A DNA stretch of 64,000 bases from Ziziphus jujuba. Lineage: Eukaryota; Streptophyta; Magnoliopsida; Rosales; Rhamnaceae. Below the pieces are notes generated by a model that saw only the letters and a program-made list of their open reading frames with translations, was not told the DNA's origin and searched no databases. Of this stretch, positions 54,728 through 64,000 are shown one piece after another. The position numbers were made by a program, and so were the translations under genes. Location of the stretch: contig NC_083379.1 of assembly GCF_031755915.1 (NCBI RefSeq), positions 27,590,001 to 27,654,000 on the forward strand. The letters are read 5' to 3'. The first letter of the stretch is position 1, and the number at the start of each line of letters is the position of its first letter.

Positions 54728-56736
54728 TTGGTAGGCATTTAGATGAGCATGTACAACATCTTAGGTTAGTTTTAGGAGTACCTAGGAAGGAAAGATTATT
54801 TGCTAATCTCAAAAAGTGTGATTGGTTTTTCTAGGATTTGTTGTAAGTGCTGCAGGGATTAAAGTTGAACAAGCCAAGGTGAAAGCAATCCAAGAGTGGC
54901 CGAAACCTGTATCTATTACCCAGGTGAGGAGGTTTGATGGTATGGCTAGTTTCTACTGAAGATTTGTTAAGGATTTTAGCACCATCGCAACACATTTGAT
55001 CAAAGTTGTAAAGAAGAACACTGATTCAAATTGGGGGAAGCACAAGAAAAATCTTTTAATTTGTTGGAAGAAAAATTAACTAATGCACCTTTACTAGTTT
55101 AGCCTAATTTTTCTAAAACTTTTGAAATTGAATGTGATGCTCCAGGTGTAGGTGTTGGAGCTGTTTTAATGCAAGAAGGAAGATCCACAGCATACTTTAA
55201 TGCAAAGCTAAATGGAGATGCGTTGAAGTACCTGACATATGACAAAGAGATGTATGCGTTAGTGAAGGCTTTGAAGGCATGGCAGCATTACTTAATGCTG
55301 AAGGAGTTTGTGATTCACACGAATCATGAATCATTAAAGCACATTAAAAGCCAAGGGAAGCTTAACCAATGGCATACTAAGTGGATTGAGTTCATTGATA
55401 CTTTTCCTTATGTCATCCTCTACAAGAAAGATAAGGAAATGTGGTTGCCGATGCATTATCCCGAAGGTATATATTGTTTTCTACATTATATGCTTGATTG
55501 CTTGGATTTAAACAATTGAAATAACTTTATGAACATGATAGTGAGTTTGGAGAAATATTTAGAAACTGTACTAAACATGGATAAATTTTACATTTTTCTG
55601 GGATATTTGTTTAGGGAAAATCAACTTTGTGTGCCTAATTGTAGTATTAGAGAATTGTTAGTGAGGGAAGGTCATGGTGGTGGTTTAATGGGTCATTTTG
55701 GTGTCTTAAAAACTTTATCCTTACTATGAGAACATTTTTATTGGCCTAACATGGGAGAGCATATGTAAAAGATGCCTGAAATGTCGAAAATCCAAGTTAA
55801 GGTTGAAATCGCACGGTTTATATCTTCCATTGCCAATTCCATCATTTCCTTGGGTAGATTTGTCTATGGATTTTGTTCTTGGTTTACCTAGATCTAGAAT
55901 AGGTAAGGATTCAAAATTTTTTTTTTTTGATAGATTTTCTAAAATGGCACAGTTTATTGCATGTAATAAAACTAATGATGCATCTAATGTTGCTAATTTA
56001 TTCTTTAAGGAAATTGTGAGGTTGCATGGTATGCTTAGAACTATTATTTCGAATAGGGATGCTATGGTCTTAAGTTATTTTTGGAAAACTTTGTGGGCTA
56101 AGTTAGGAACTAAACTTTTATTTTCAACTACTTCTCATATACAAACTGATGGACAAACTAAAGTAGTAAATAGGACTTTGTCTGCATTGTTAAGGGCTTT
56201 AATTAGTAGAAATTTAAGAATAAGGGAGGAATGTTTGCCACATGTTGAATTTGCTTATAATAGATATTTGCATTCATCTACTAAATATAGACCATTCGAG
56301 ATTGTTTATGTTTTAATCATTTGACTCTATTAGATTTAACACTTTTACCTTTAAGTGAACGTGTTAATCTAGATGGAAAGCAAAAAGCTAATTTTGTGAA
56401 GTAGATTCATGAAAAGACAACAGCAAATATTGAGAAAAGGACTGAGCAATATGCAAGGAATGCTAACCAAGGATGGATTATAGTTGTCTTTGAAGCTGGA
56501 GATTGGGTTTGGCTGCATTTAAGAAATGAGAGGTTTCCCGAGCAAAGAAAGTCCAAGCTTATGCCGCGTGGGGATGGACCTTTTCAAATTTTGGAGCCGA
56601 TTAATGAGAATGCTTATAAACTTGACTTTCTGGGTGAGTATAATGCTAGTGTGACCTTCAATGTTACTGATTTATCTCCTTGTACTGCAGGGGATAATTT
56701 TGATTTGAGGGCAAGCTGTTTTCAACAAGAGGGAAA
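54728..56736 (+). pseudogene. RT end, RNase H and integrase of element J
   Basis: Resumes J after H: RHLDEHVQHL and RLFANLKKCD, then frameshifts. RNase H is in 55,169-55,519 ([74 protein letters not shown]), after a break before the first aspartate segment. The zinc-binding region ([13 protein letters not shown], 55,529-55,729) has a deletion after YWPNM. The integrase core in 55,803-56,324 has SMDF, but the second aspartate motif reads SNRDAMV (the usual SDRD aspartate is replaced by N) and the glutamate block reads QTKVVN (E to K). The C-terminal domain is in 56,561-56,866, crossing into the LTR. Confidence 0.85.
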
Positions 56737-57559
56737 TTATGAGAATCAGTCCGCACCCGCACAACCGACAACCCGCTGGGGTGCAGATTCGATAAAGTTG
56801 AAGACCGGGCCAATCATTAGGGCACAAGCTAAAAGATCTAAGCAAAACATCACTGGTTTCATATAAGGAGTTTTTAATTCTCAAAAAGGTTTGTCAATAC
56901 CCGAAGATTCAAAGCTTGTTTTAAGCATCCAAGTGGTGGAGGCTGATATGGACTCGGGTAGTTGTTTTAGTGCATTTATGGACTCCGGGTAGCAAGGAAT
57001 GGGTTCAACACCTCTTGAACTCAACTGATATCACTAAAAGGTCATGGAAACAAGCCAAGGCAGAAGCACAAGCACCTAGGAAGGCCATTTGCACATGGAA
57101 GTCTTTTTTTGGCCGAAATTGCATGTTTTGCCGCTAGCTTTACTATATTTTGCTGATCAAGTATTTTTTCTTTGTTCCAATCAAGGGAAACATATAGGAA
57201 TCATAAATAGTCCTATTTTACATCCTACATGGCATATGGGAGCTGATTTGGAGCCTTTACAAGCTGAAAATTGGTCAAAGATAGCATGGTTGTCAAACTA
57301 GATAATTAGTTTCCTAATTTGAATTTGACTTTTTGTTTTAGGAAACTAGCTTTTATTTAATTATTTTGCTTGACAAATTAACTTGGGAAAGTTATTATTT
57401 TCATAATTTTATTTTTAAATTAATTAATTCCTAATTCAAAATAAAGAATTAATTAATCTATATAGGTTAAGGAAAGCTTGAGAATTTCAGCCACACTTGT
57501 TGTTTCCTTATTTCTCGCTTAATTCAACCTTTGTTTTTAGGGTTTATTGTTTTGTGACT

Positions 57560-58651
57560 TAATACGAACCCAGGACGACCTGCTCCTAAACCCGTATTAT
57601 ATTAGCCCGGATCTTAATTAAATTCAAATTCTAATGGAATTGATCTCAACCCCTAACCAACCTATGGTTAGAAACCTTGGTATAATGTAGACGCCATAAT
57701 AGGGGATGGAAAACCTATTGATAAGTGAAGCTAAAACAACCAATTCTCTAATGGTGTTTTAGATGTTCTCAAAGAACAAAGAGATAATTAATCTCACAAG
57801 TATTTTCTTAATCAAATCAAAGTTGTTTTCTTATTGATAACTAAGCCTTTAAATAGGCTACAAAGCCACAAAATAAAACCCTAGAACATAAAGAAAACCG
57901 GCCACCACACATAAAGAAACCTAGTTGGCCGAAACTACACTTCCTTTCCTAATCTAAGTTTGATTAATTAATTCCTTTACATTAAATTGGAAATTAATTA
58001 ATTTACAATGGAAAGAATAAAATAAAAACCTTCCTAAAGTTATTTGTCCAGAAAATAAATAAATAAAAGCCAAAAAGTAATGGTAGTTTCCAAAAACAAA
58101 AAGTAAAAACAAATTCGAAAATGAAGTCCTCTTTGAGCTTCAAATCAGCTTCTAGATTCTTTTTAGGATGCCAAGTAAGCTGAATATGAAGTCCCACACG
58201 TTGCCCATGCTTGGAAAAAAAGAAAAGGCTAATACAGTAAAATACAGTAAAGCCAGCAAGCAATACAGCAAATTCGGCCAAATTGTTGATGCTGTCCGTA
58301 CAAGCCCTTTTTTATTACATTTGAGGCTGCTTTAACTTGATTCTATGACCTCTTAGGCATATGTATTGAACCCATAAAGCATTGGAACCATTTCATACTT
58401 CCCAGACTCCAAAAATGTACCAAAACCATCACCCGGGTCCGTATCAGCTTCCACCACTTGGATGCTTAGAATAGGCTTTGTATCCCAAGTATGGACAAGA
58501 TCTATTGAGATTGATTTCCCCATATATAAATACTCCCAGGTTGTCCTTAAATCTCTTAATTTGAGCTCTTGTGATTGGCCTAGTCTTCATCCGTGTCGAG
58601 TCAGCACCCTAGCGGGTTATCGGTTGAGCGGGCTCGGGCGGAATCACATCA
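57560..58651 (-). repeat. Solo LTR K (minus orientation)
   Basis: 1,092 bp from TAATACGAACCCAGG to GGAATCACATCA, flanked by perfect TGACT repeats (57,555-57,559; 58,652-58,656) inside J's 3' LTR. No internal sequence adjoins it. It is the normal product of recombination between the two LTRs of one insertion. Confidence 0.95.
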
Positions 58652-58763
58652 TGACTTTAGCCTAGTTAAGGCTTATTTTTCATTGAGAATACAGCTTACA
58701 TATTATTAAGAAATTTATTTGTGAGAAAGAGTTCTATTTGTTCTCTTAGAACACCTAAAACAC

Positions 58764-59885
58764 TGATACAAACCTAGGTCGACTCGCGCCTAAACCCGTA
58801 TTATATTAGCCCGTATCTCAATTAAGTTCAAGTCCTTATGGGAAAACCTTAACCCTTAACCAACTTGTTATTAGAAACCTTGATATAATGAAGATGCGAC
58901 AATAGGTTATGGATGTCCTATTGATAAGTCAAAACTAAAACACTCACTTTCTAATGGTATTTTAGGTATTCAAAGATAATAAAGAAAATTCTATCTCACA
59001 ATTAATTTTCTGAATAATATTGAAAGTGTGTTCTTCCTCAAAATTAAGCTCTTAAATAGGCTAGAGTTACAAAACAATAAACCGTAGAAATTTCGGTTAA
59101 AACTGGCCACCAAAGAGAAAAGGAAACATGTTGGCCTATTCTCACGCTACTTTCCTAAACTAATTTGTATTAATTAATTCATTTATTTTGAATTATGAAT
59201 TAATTAATTTACAATCAAAATAATAAAATAATAACTTTCCTAAGTTGATTTTTGCAGCAAAATAAATAAATAAAACCAGAATAAAAGCTAGTTTCCTAAA
59301 ACAAAAGGCAATGTTCAAATTAGGAAACTAGTTGACTAGTTTGACAACCAAAATAACTTTGACCAATCTCCAGCTTGTTTGAGCTCCAAATTAGTTTTTC
59401 ATGCCAAATATGATTAATAATGATTCCCACACATTGCCCCTTGATTGGAATAAGTCAAAATTTCTTGAACAAAAGGAAAGTCAAAGACAGCAGCTAAACA
59501 TCACATTTTCGGCCAAATTGAGATACTGTCTATACAAACTAGTTTTAGGTGCTTTTAATTCTTGTTTTTCATGATTCCTTGGCCTCTTAGAGATATTCAT
59601 TGAATCCATGAAGTGTTGGAACCATTTCTTACTATTCAGAGTCCATATTTGCACTAAAATAACTACTTGGGTTTGTAACGGCTTCCACTACTTGGATGCT
59701 TAAAACATACTTTATATCTCCAGATATTGTCAAGCCCTTTTGGGAATTAATTTCTCCCAATATAAAAGAAGCCGTATTGTCCTTAAATACTTGGCTTGTG
59801 CTCTAGTGATTAGCTCGATCTTCATCCGTATTAGATAGGCACCCCATGGGTAGTCGGTTGTGCGAGCACGGATGAATTCTCCTCA
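58764..59885 (-). repeat. Solo LTR L (minus orientation)
   Basis: 1,122 bp from TGATACAAACCTAGG to ATTCTCCTCA, flanked by perfect AACAC repeats (58,759-58,763; 59,886-59,890) inside J's 3' LTR. The AACAC target is part of the left arm of the host LTR's R hairpin. It is an older LTR subtype than K, with many small differences. Confidence 0.94.
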
Positions 59886-60082
59886 AACACCATTACAGAG
59901 TGAGTGTTTTAGTTTGACTTATCAATAGGACATCCATCACCTATTGTGGCATCTTTGATATACCAAGGTTTCTATTCACAAGTTGATTAGAGGTTGATGT
60001 GACCATAAGAACTTGAACTTAATTTTTCGATCCGGGCTAATATAATACAGGTTTAGGTGCTAGTCGACCTAAGTTCGTATCG

Positions 60083-60949
60083 GCTTTCATCTCTTAATCA
60101 CCGCTTTACTATTAGTGTTTGATTTTCACATTCTTATATTATTTTCATCTAATTTTTTTGTAGTGAGTTTCTCATGTCTACACCTTCTTACTTAGAGAGA
60201 AACATCTAGTTGTCCATCTATCTCAAACACCCTATAACACTTTACCTTAACAATTTAGTTGATACTTTATGACTTGCTGCAACAAACTGGGATAAGTGGT
60301 GCACTTGCAAAGGACCCATGTGTGTCTTTGTGAGGAGTAGTAGTGATAGTAGGCTAGAATTAAAGCCACTGCATCCAGTGTCAGTAAGCTAATTACCCAT
60401 AATCTTGGTGGTTAGGAATTTCATTAACAATTCTTTACACTTAAGTTAGGGTTGTTTGTGTTGCTATATGATTGGTTTCTGATATAAAGGGTTTTCAAAT
60501 AAGCGCTGTCTTTTCCCTTATAGGGTTTCCACATAAATATCTCTATTCTTGGTTTTTATCTTTTTTCTTTTTTTGTTTCCTACACCATAGTTTTACTTAC
60601 TTTACTATTATAGGATTGAGTCTTCATCTGTTTATTTTTCTACATTTTTTTTCCTAACTGTGGGACGGCTAACTCCTCATTGTTTGCTTTATTGAATTTA
60701 GATTTCCTATTTATGGGAGGATTGAGTCCGTGGCTATTGAATTGTAAAACTATGAACCTACAATTTGGGGGCATGGAGAAGATATGAAATAAGCTTAAGC
60801 TATTGCAAGTTGCTGATTTCTCAATCATCAAAAAGAAGTCTAAGTGATTTGAAAAACCTATTCAAACCTCCTCCTAGTATTTTATGGATCTTCAATGGGC
60901 ATCAAAGCTTGGTCACTACAATTTTAGTTCTAATAACTTTAGTTAGATT
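60083..60949 (+). other. Right-hand continuation of the non-CRM island
   Basis: Contiguous with 36,637-40,337 before J inserted, through the shared GCTTT. AT-rich, no recognised gene. It lies directly upstream of the copia gag, so part of it may be copia leader or LTR, but I find no tRNA primer site. The small hydrophobic frame at 60,472-60,657 is not credible as a gene. Confidence 0.45.
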
Positions 60950-63133
60950 TTCCAGGATTATCTTGATATGGATACAATTAGAGAGGGTGGTTCAGTGATT
61001 TAGACTCGCTTACTTGATGAATTAAACTATAATTTCTGGAATGCTAAGATAGATCAAATCTAAAATCCTTTAATGAGAGAGTTTGGTCATCTATGGCTAA
61101 TGGTTATAAGGCACCAACTGTTTACGCAAATGGATTTGAGATTCTTAAGCCTATGGATTATTGGACCAATGATGGATTACAGCTAAAAAGGATTAAATGC
61201 TATTTTTTTGGGCACTATTTGCTAATGAGTTCAAAAGAATACAAAACTATGAGGTAGCCAATGAGGTATGAGATATTTTATACTTGGCACATGATGAAAA
61301 TGCCACAATTAACAGGTTTAAACTTTAATTCTTGACCATTTGGTCCGAGAACATAAGGATGGTTGATCATAAGACCTTCCATGACTTATACACCAAGTTT
61401 AGTGACATAGTAAATTCTTGCCATAGACTTACAGAGAGGACATGTAATCACAAGTTAATGAGAAAGATTCTTAGACCTCTTACTAAAAGATTCAAAGCCA
61501 AGGTGATAGCCATAGAGGAAAGCAAGGCTATTGAGAAGATGGGACTTGTTGAGTTAGTTGGATCATCGAGGGCTTATGAGATGAAATTCCCCCCACCTAA
61601 AAAGGAAAGAGCCCTTAAAAATGATCGATGAGAACTTGTATCATACTAATTCTGATGACGGTCTTGATAAGGATGAGGAAGAGATCGCTTTCTTTGTGAA
61701 GAAATTGAAAAAAAAAACCCACAAGGAATAGAAAATGAAAGTCTTCTTTAGAAAGGGATGAAAAGAGAAATAGACATTTCAAAAATGATGTAAGCAAAGC
61801 ATAAAGGCAATCTGTAGTGAAGAAGGATTTTGGACAAATTCATTGCTATGAATGTCAACAGCATGGTCATAGTGTAAATAAATGTCAATGAAGGAAGAAT
61901 AATAAATTTTATGAAGGAAAATGAAGAAGGAAGGTTTTGAACACAACTTGTATGGATTCTAATGAAGACTTTTTAATTCCCATGACAATGATTGGGATGA
62001 TGACAAGGTGAATTTTATGGCTTTTATGACTTTTCCTTGTTCTAGTCATAGTATATCTCAGTTAGTTTCTTCACAGCATGTTGATTTAGATGATGATTTA
62101 GTTTTTGAAGATAAGGACCATGAAAAAGATGATCTACAAAAGGCATACAATGGATTGATATAGGAGAGCTTGGACATTAAAAAAAAAAGCTTATTAAGGT
62201 CACCTTCAAGTACAAAGAGAAAGTGAAGGAAAATAATGAGTAAAGCATCTTGATAAAAGAAACGGATCAAAAGATTACAGAGATCATAAGAAAAATGACT
62301 AGTTTAAAGGATGTAAAAGTTTCTAACAAGTCTCTAGTTGATGAAGGGTAGTTTTTACAAGTTTCCAACTATAACAAAGGAATACTAGTTAAGAAGTTAA
62401 GGTTGAGTAATGTCCTATGAAGAAAGAGTTGGAGTAAGCTAAGGAAACCAACCAAAAGCTTATAAATGAAATAGTAAGACTTTATCATATCATGAGAATT
62501 GGTAAGGAATCAAATGATAAGAGAGGACTTGGGTACGTTGACGAGACTTCTACCCAATCAAGTTCTAATACCACATTTAGAAATGAATCCCACATAAAAA
62601 TGTTGTGAAAGAGGTTCCTCAAAATAAAGTTGGAAAGAAGGATTATGTTAGGAAGAACACTTACACTCTCACTTAAAGAAAGACTTAACCTTGATTTCGT
62701 AGACCTTTTTATGAGTTTTATGGATAATTTACTAGAGTGTTCTTTTCGATCTATCAACATTGTGGTAGAAAAGGACACATCAATACCTAATTGTTTTTAG
62801 TTGATCAGCTAAGAGTTGTGGGGCATAGTCGGATGGTCTAATGCGAGGGTTGTAGAAAGTTTTTCATATTGTTAATAGTGTTCAAAAAAAGACTAACACT
62901 TTTCTTGTGAAGAATGTAGCCACTACTAAGAGTGAATGGAGACTAAAAGATGAACTGATATGTTTAGTTGATCATATTACATTGAAGGCTCAAGTCTTAG
63001 GACAATGGCATTTTTACAATGGATATTCTATAAACATGATTGGTGATATGTCTATCTTTGTCAACTCTAAGGATTGCATTGAGAGTTCAGTTACTTTTAT
63101 TAATTATAGCATGTTAAAAGTACTTGGAAAAGG
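60950..63133 (+). pseudogene. SIRE-like Ty1-copia gag and protease start
   Basis: Begins near LDELNYNFWNAKIDQI (typical copia LDG.NY..W start), followed by LNAIF...ANEFKRIQNYEVANEV-like residues across frameshifts. The open stretch 61,332-61,631 (KTFHDLYTKFSDIVNSCHRL, NHKLMRKILRPLTKRFKAKVIAIEESKAIEKM, LVELVGSSRAYEM) is the UBN2-type gag. The zinc knuckle CYECQQHGHSVNKC is at 61,844-61,885. An acidic and coiled region follows to about 62,400 and, after much decay, the protease lead-in (QWHFYNGYSINMIGDMSIFVNSK ... VLGKGDGN, 62,907-63,133), with the usual DSGCS-type site degraded. Many stops are present. The CRM LTR at 63,134 ends it. The SIRE/Maximus assignment rests on gag style only. Confidence 0.78.
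61844..61885 (+). other. Zinc knuckle of the copia gag
   Basis: CYECQQHGHSVNKC fits CX2CX4HX4C with all four ligands present. It differs clearly from the CRM knuckle (CFKCQG.GHIASQC), confirming a different element family. Confidence 0.8.
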
Positions 63134-64000
63134 TGATGGGAATCTGCCTATACCCATACAACCTACAACTTGCTGAAGTGTTGATCCTGTGTAGTTGAAG
63201 ATGGTACCCATCACTAGGGCACAAACTAAGAGGTTTAAGGTGTTATTAAATCTTAATAAGGCATGATAATACACGAATATTCAAAGCCCCGTATTGTGCA
63301 TCCAAGCTATAAAGGCTGAAATGGACCGGCAAGTTGTTTTGGTGCTTCTATGGACTTCGAGTAGCAGGGAATGAATTTATTAGTTTATGAAAGTGATTGA
63401 GCACTCCAAGGGACCATGAAATCATGTCAAGATAGAAGAAAAGGCATTCAAATCCATCATTTGTGCATGGAGTTCAATTTGGCCGAAAATGCATGGTTTT
63501 GGCGCAGACTTTGACCTTTCTTGTTGTTCAAGCAAGCTTTTCTTATTTCAATCGAGGACAACGTACGGGAACCAATATTATTCCTATTTGGCATCCTATA
63601 TGGAATATTGGAGCTGATTTGGAGCCTAGACTAGCTAGTGATTGGACAAAGATAGCTTAGTTGTAAAACTAGTCAACTAGTTTAATAATCTGAAATTTGA
63701 CTTTTGTTTTAGGAATTAGCCTTTTATTTTGACTTTTATTTATTTATTTGCTGGACAAGTTACTTTAGGAAGGTTTATAATTTATTATTTTGGTTATAAA
63801 TTAATTAATTCCTATTTTAGAATTACGGAATTAATTAATCCAATTTAGATTAAGAAAGTAAGGATATTCAACCACATCTTGTGTCCTAAACCTATGGCCG
63901 GTTTTCCTCAGGTGATTTAGGGTTTTTATTTTCTAAACGTTAGCTTACTTAAAGGCTTATTTTTCCATCAGAATGCATCTTAGATTATTATTCAAAAATT
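63134..64000 (+). repeat. CRM LTR M, cut by the window end
   Basis: Starts TGATGGGAATCTGCC inside the copia protease region (left flank aaagg) and runs to the window end with the U3 palindrome (about 63,800-63,840) present. It belongs to the same diverged subfamily as the 5' LTR of F. Whether it is a solo LTR or the 5' LTR of a further element cannot be seen. Confidence 0.85.

Larger units (their letters stand above)
40338..60082 (+). mobile_element. CRM-type element J, outer element of nest 3 (plus strand)
   Basis: The left end is an LTR start (TGATTAGAATCC) and the right end TTCGTATC(G). Both sides are flanked by GCTTT (40,333-40,337 and 60,083-60,087), a perfect duplication across almost 20 kb. 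Own parts: 5' LTR fragment 40,338-40,668 fused to RT 40,669-41,091, RT to integrase 54,728-56,736, and a 3' LTR in three pieces. The remaining 5' LTR, leader, gag and protease are deleted. H (with I inside) and the solo LTRs K and L are nested in it. Confidence 0.88.
56737..60082 (+). repeat. 3' LTR of element J, in three pieces
   Basis: Pieces 56,737-57,559, 58,652-58,763 and 59,886-60,082 read as one LTR when solo LTRs K and L are removed: ...gttttgTGACT/ttagcc... and ...cctaaAACAC/cattacagag.... The LTR begins TTATGAGAATCAGTCC and ends GTTCGTATCG, followed by the GCTTT duplication. It carries the integrase-tail motif PIIRAQAKRSKQN, a decayed version of PITRAQAKRFKDN. Confidence 0.9.

Noticed and set aside
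41087..54732. Target duplication for H
   Set aside because: tatat and ttggt share too little; the insertion is supported by J's RT continuing on both sides instead.
60472..60657. Hydrophobic 61-codon frame, possible membrane protein
   Set aside because: T-rich low-complexity sequence gives Phe/Leu-rich frames by chance; no start context or homologous copy.
1..64000. Envelope-like open frame after pol in any CRM copy
   Set aside because: Pol runs straight into the 3' LTR in every copy; there is no room or frame for one.

Overview
This window is repeat-rich plant nuclear DNA. I see no host protein-coding gene, rRNA, tRNA or CRISPR array. Nearly all of it is Ty3/gypsy LTR retrotransposons of one family, inserted into one another. 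I assign the family to the CRM (centromeric retrotransposon) chromovirus lineage for four reasons: a single gag-protease-RT-RNase H-integrase frame; an integrase of the 'DFxLGLPRSR / [18 protein letters not shown] / [11 protein letters not shown]' type; no classical chromodomain; and an integrase tail with a 'GPITRAQAKRF' motif that is encoded inside the 3' LTR. LTRs are about 1.0-1.14 kb, start TGATGCGAA, end TTCGTATCA, and are followed by a primer site for initiator tRNA-Met. This points to an angiosperm, probably centromeric or pericentromeric chromatin. The species cannot be named from the sequence.

Nest 1 (1-27,657). A minus-strand Ty1-copia element was split in its RNase H by CRM element A (minus, 366-26,955). 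Joining the two flanks restores the copia reading frame. A holds B (minus, from 2,457; its 5' end is lost near 16,372). B holds C (minus, 5,820-14,459, duplication CTTCC), the best-preserved copy: one gag-pol frame with four stop codons. A also holds D (plus, 17,918-23,872), a pol-deleted derivative. Two plus-strand LTR fragments (4,183-4,784 and 6,043-6,802) sit in B and C.

Nest 2 (27,658-36,636). F (plus) is a nearly full-length but hybrid element with mismatched LTRs. It abuts the leader and 5' LTR of G (minus).

Island (36,637-40,337, continuing at 60,083). This AT-rich DNA has no recognised gene. It was split by J.

Nest 3 (40,338-60,082). J (plus, duplication GCTTT) contains H (plus, 41,092-54,727), which contains I (minus, 46,869-53,125). 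J's 3' LTR contains two solo LTRs, K and L, with perfect duplications TGACT and AACAC. Right of the island are a decayed SIRE-like Ty1-copia gag (60,950-63,133) and a last CRM LTR, M (63,134 to the end).

The most notable signal is that D and I, on opposite strands in different nests, share the same scrambled pol remnant. This suggests a mobilised non-autonomous CRM subfamily. Other points are: coding sequence that runs through the polypurine tract into the LTR; an LTR pair (A) that shares a deletion of its promoter region; a 20-bp minisatellite inside the LTRs of C; and two inverted-repeat structures kept in most LTRs. Every copy is broken, so any activity would have to come from elsewhere in the genome. 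All boundaries and difference counts were made by eye.
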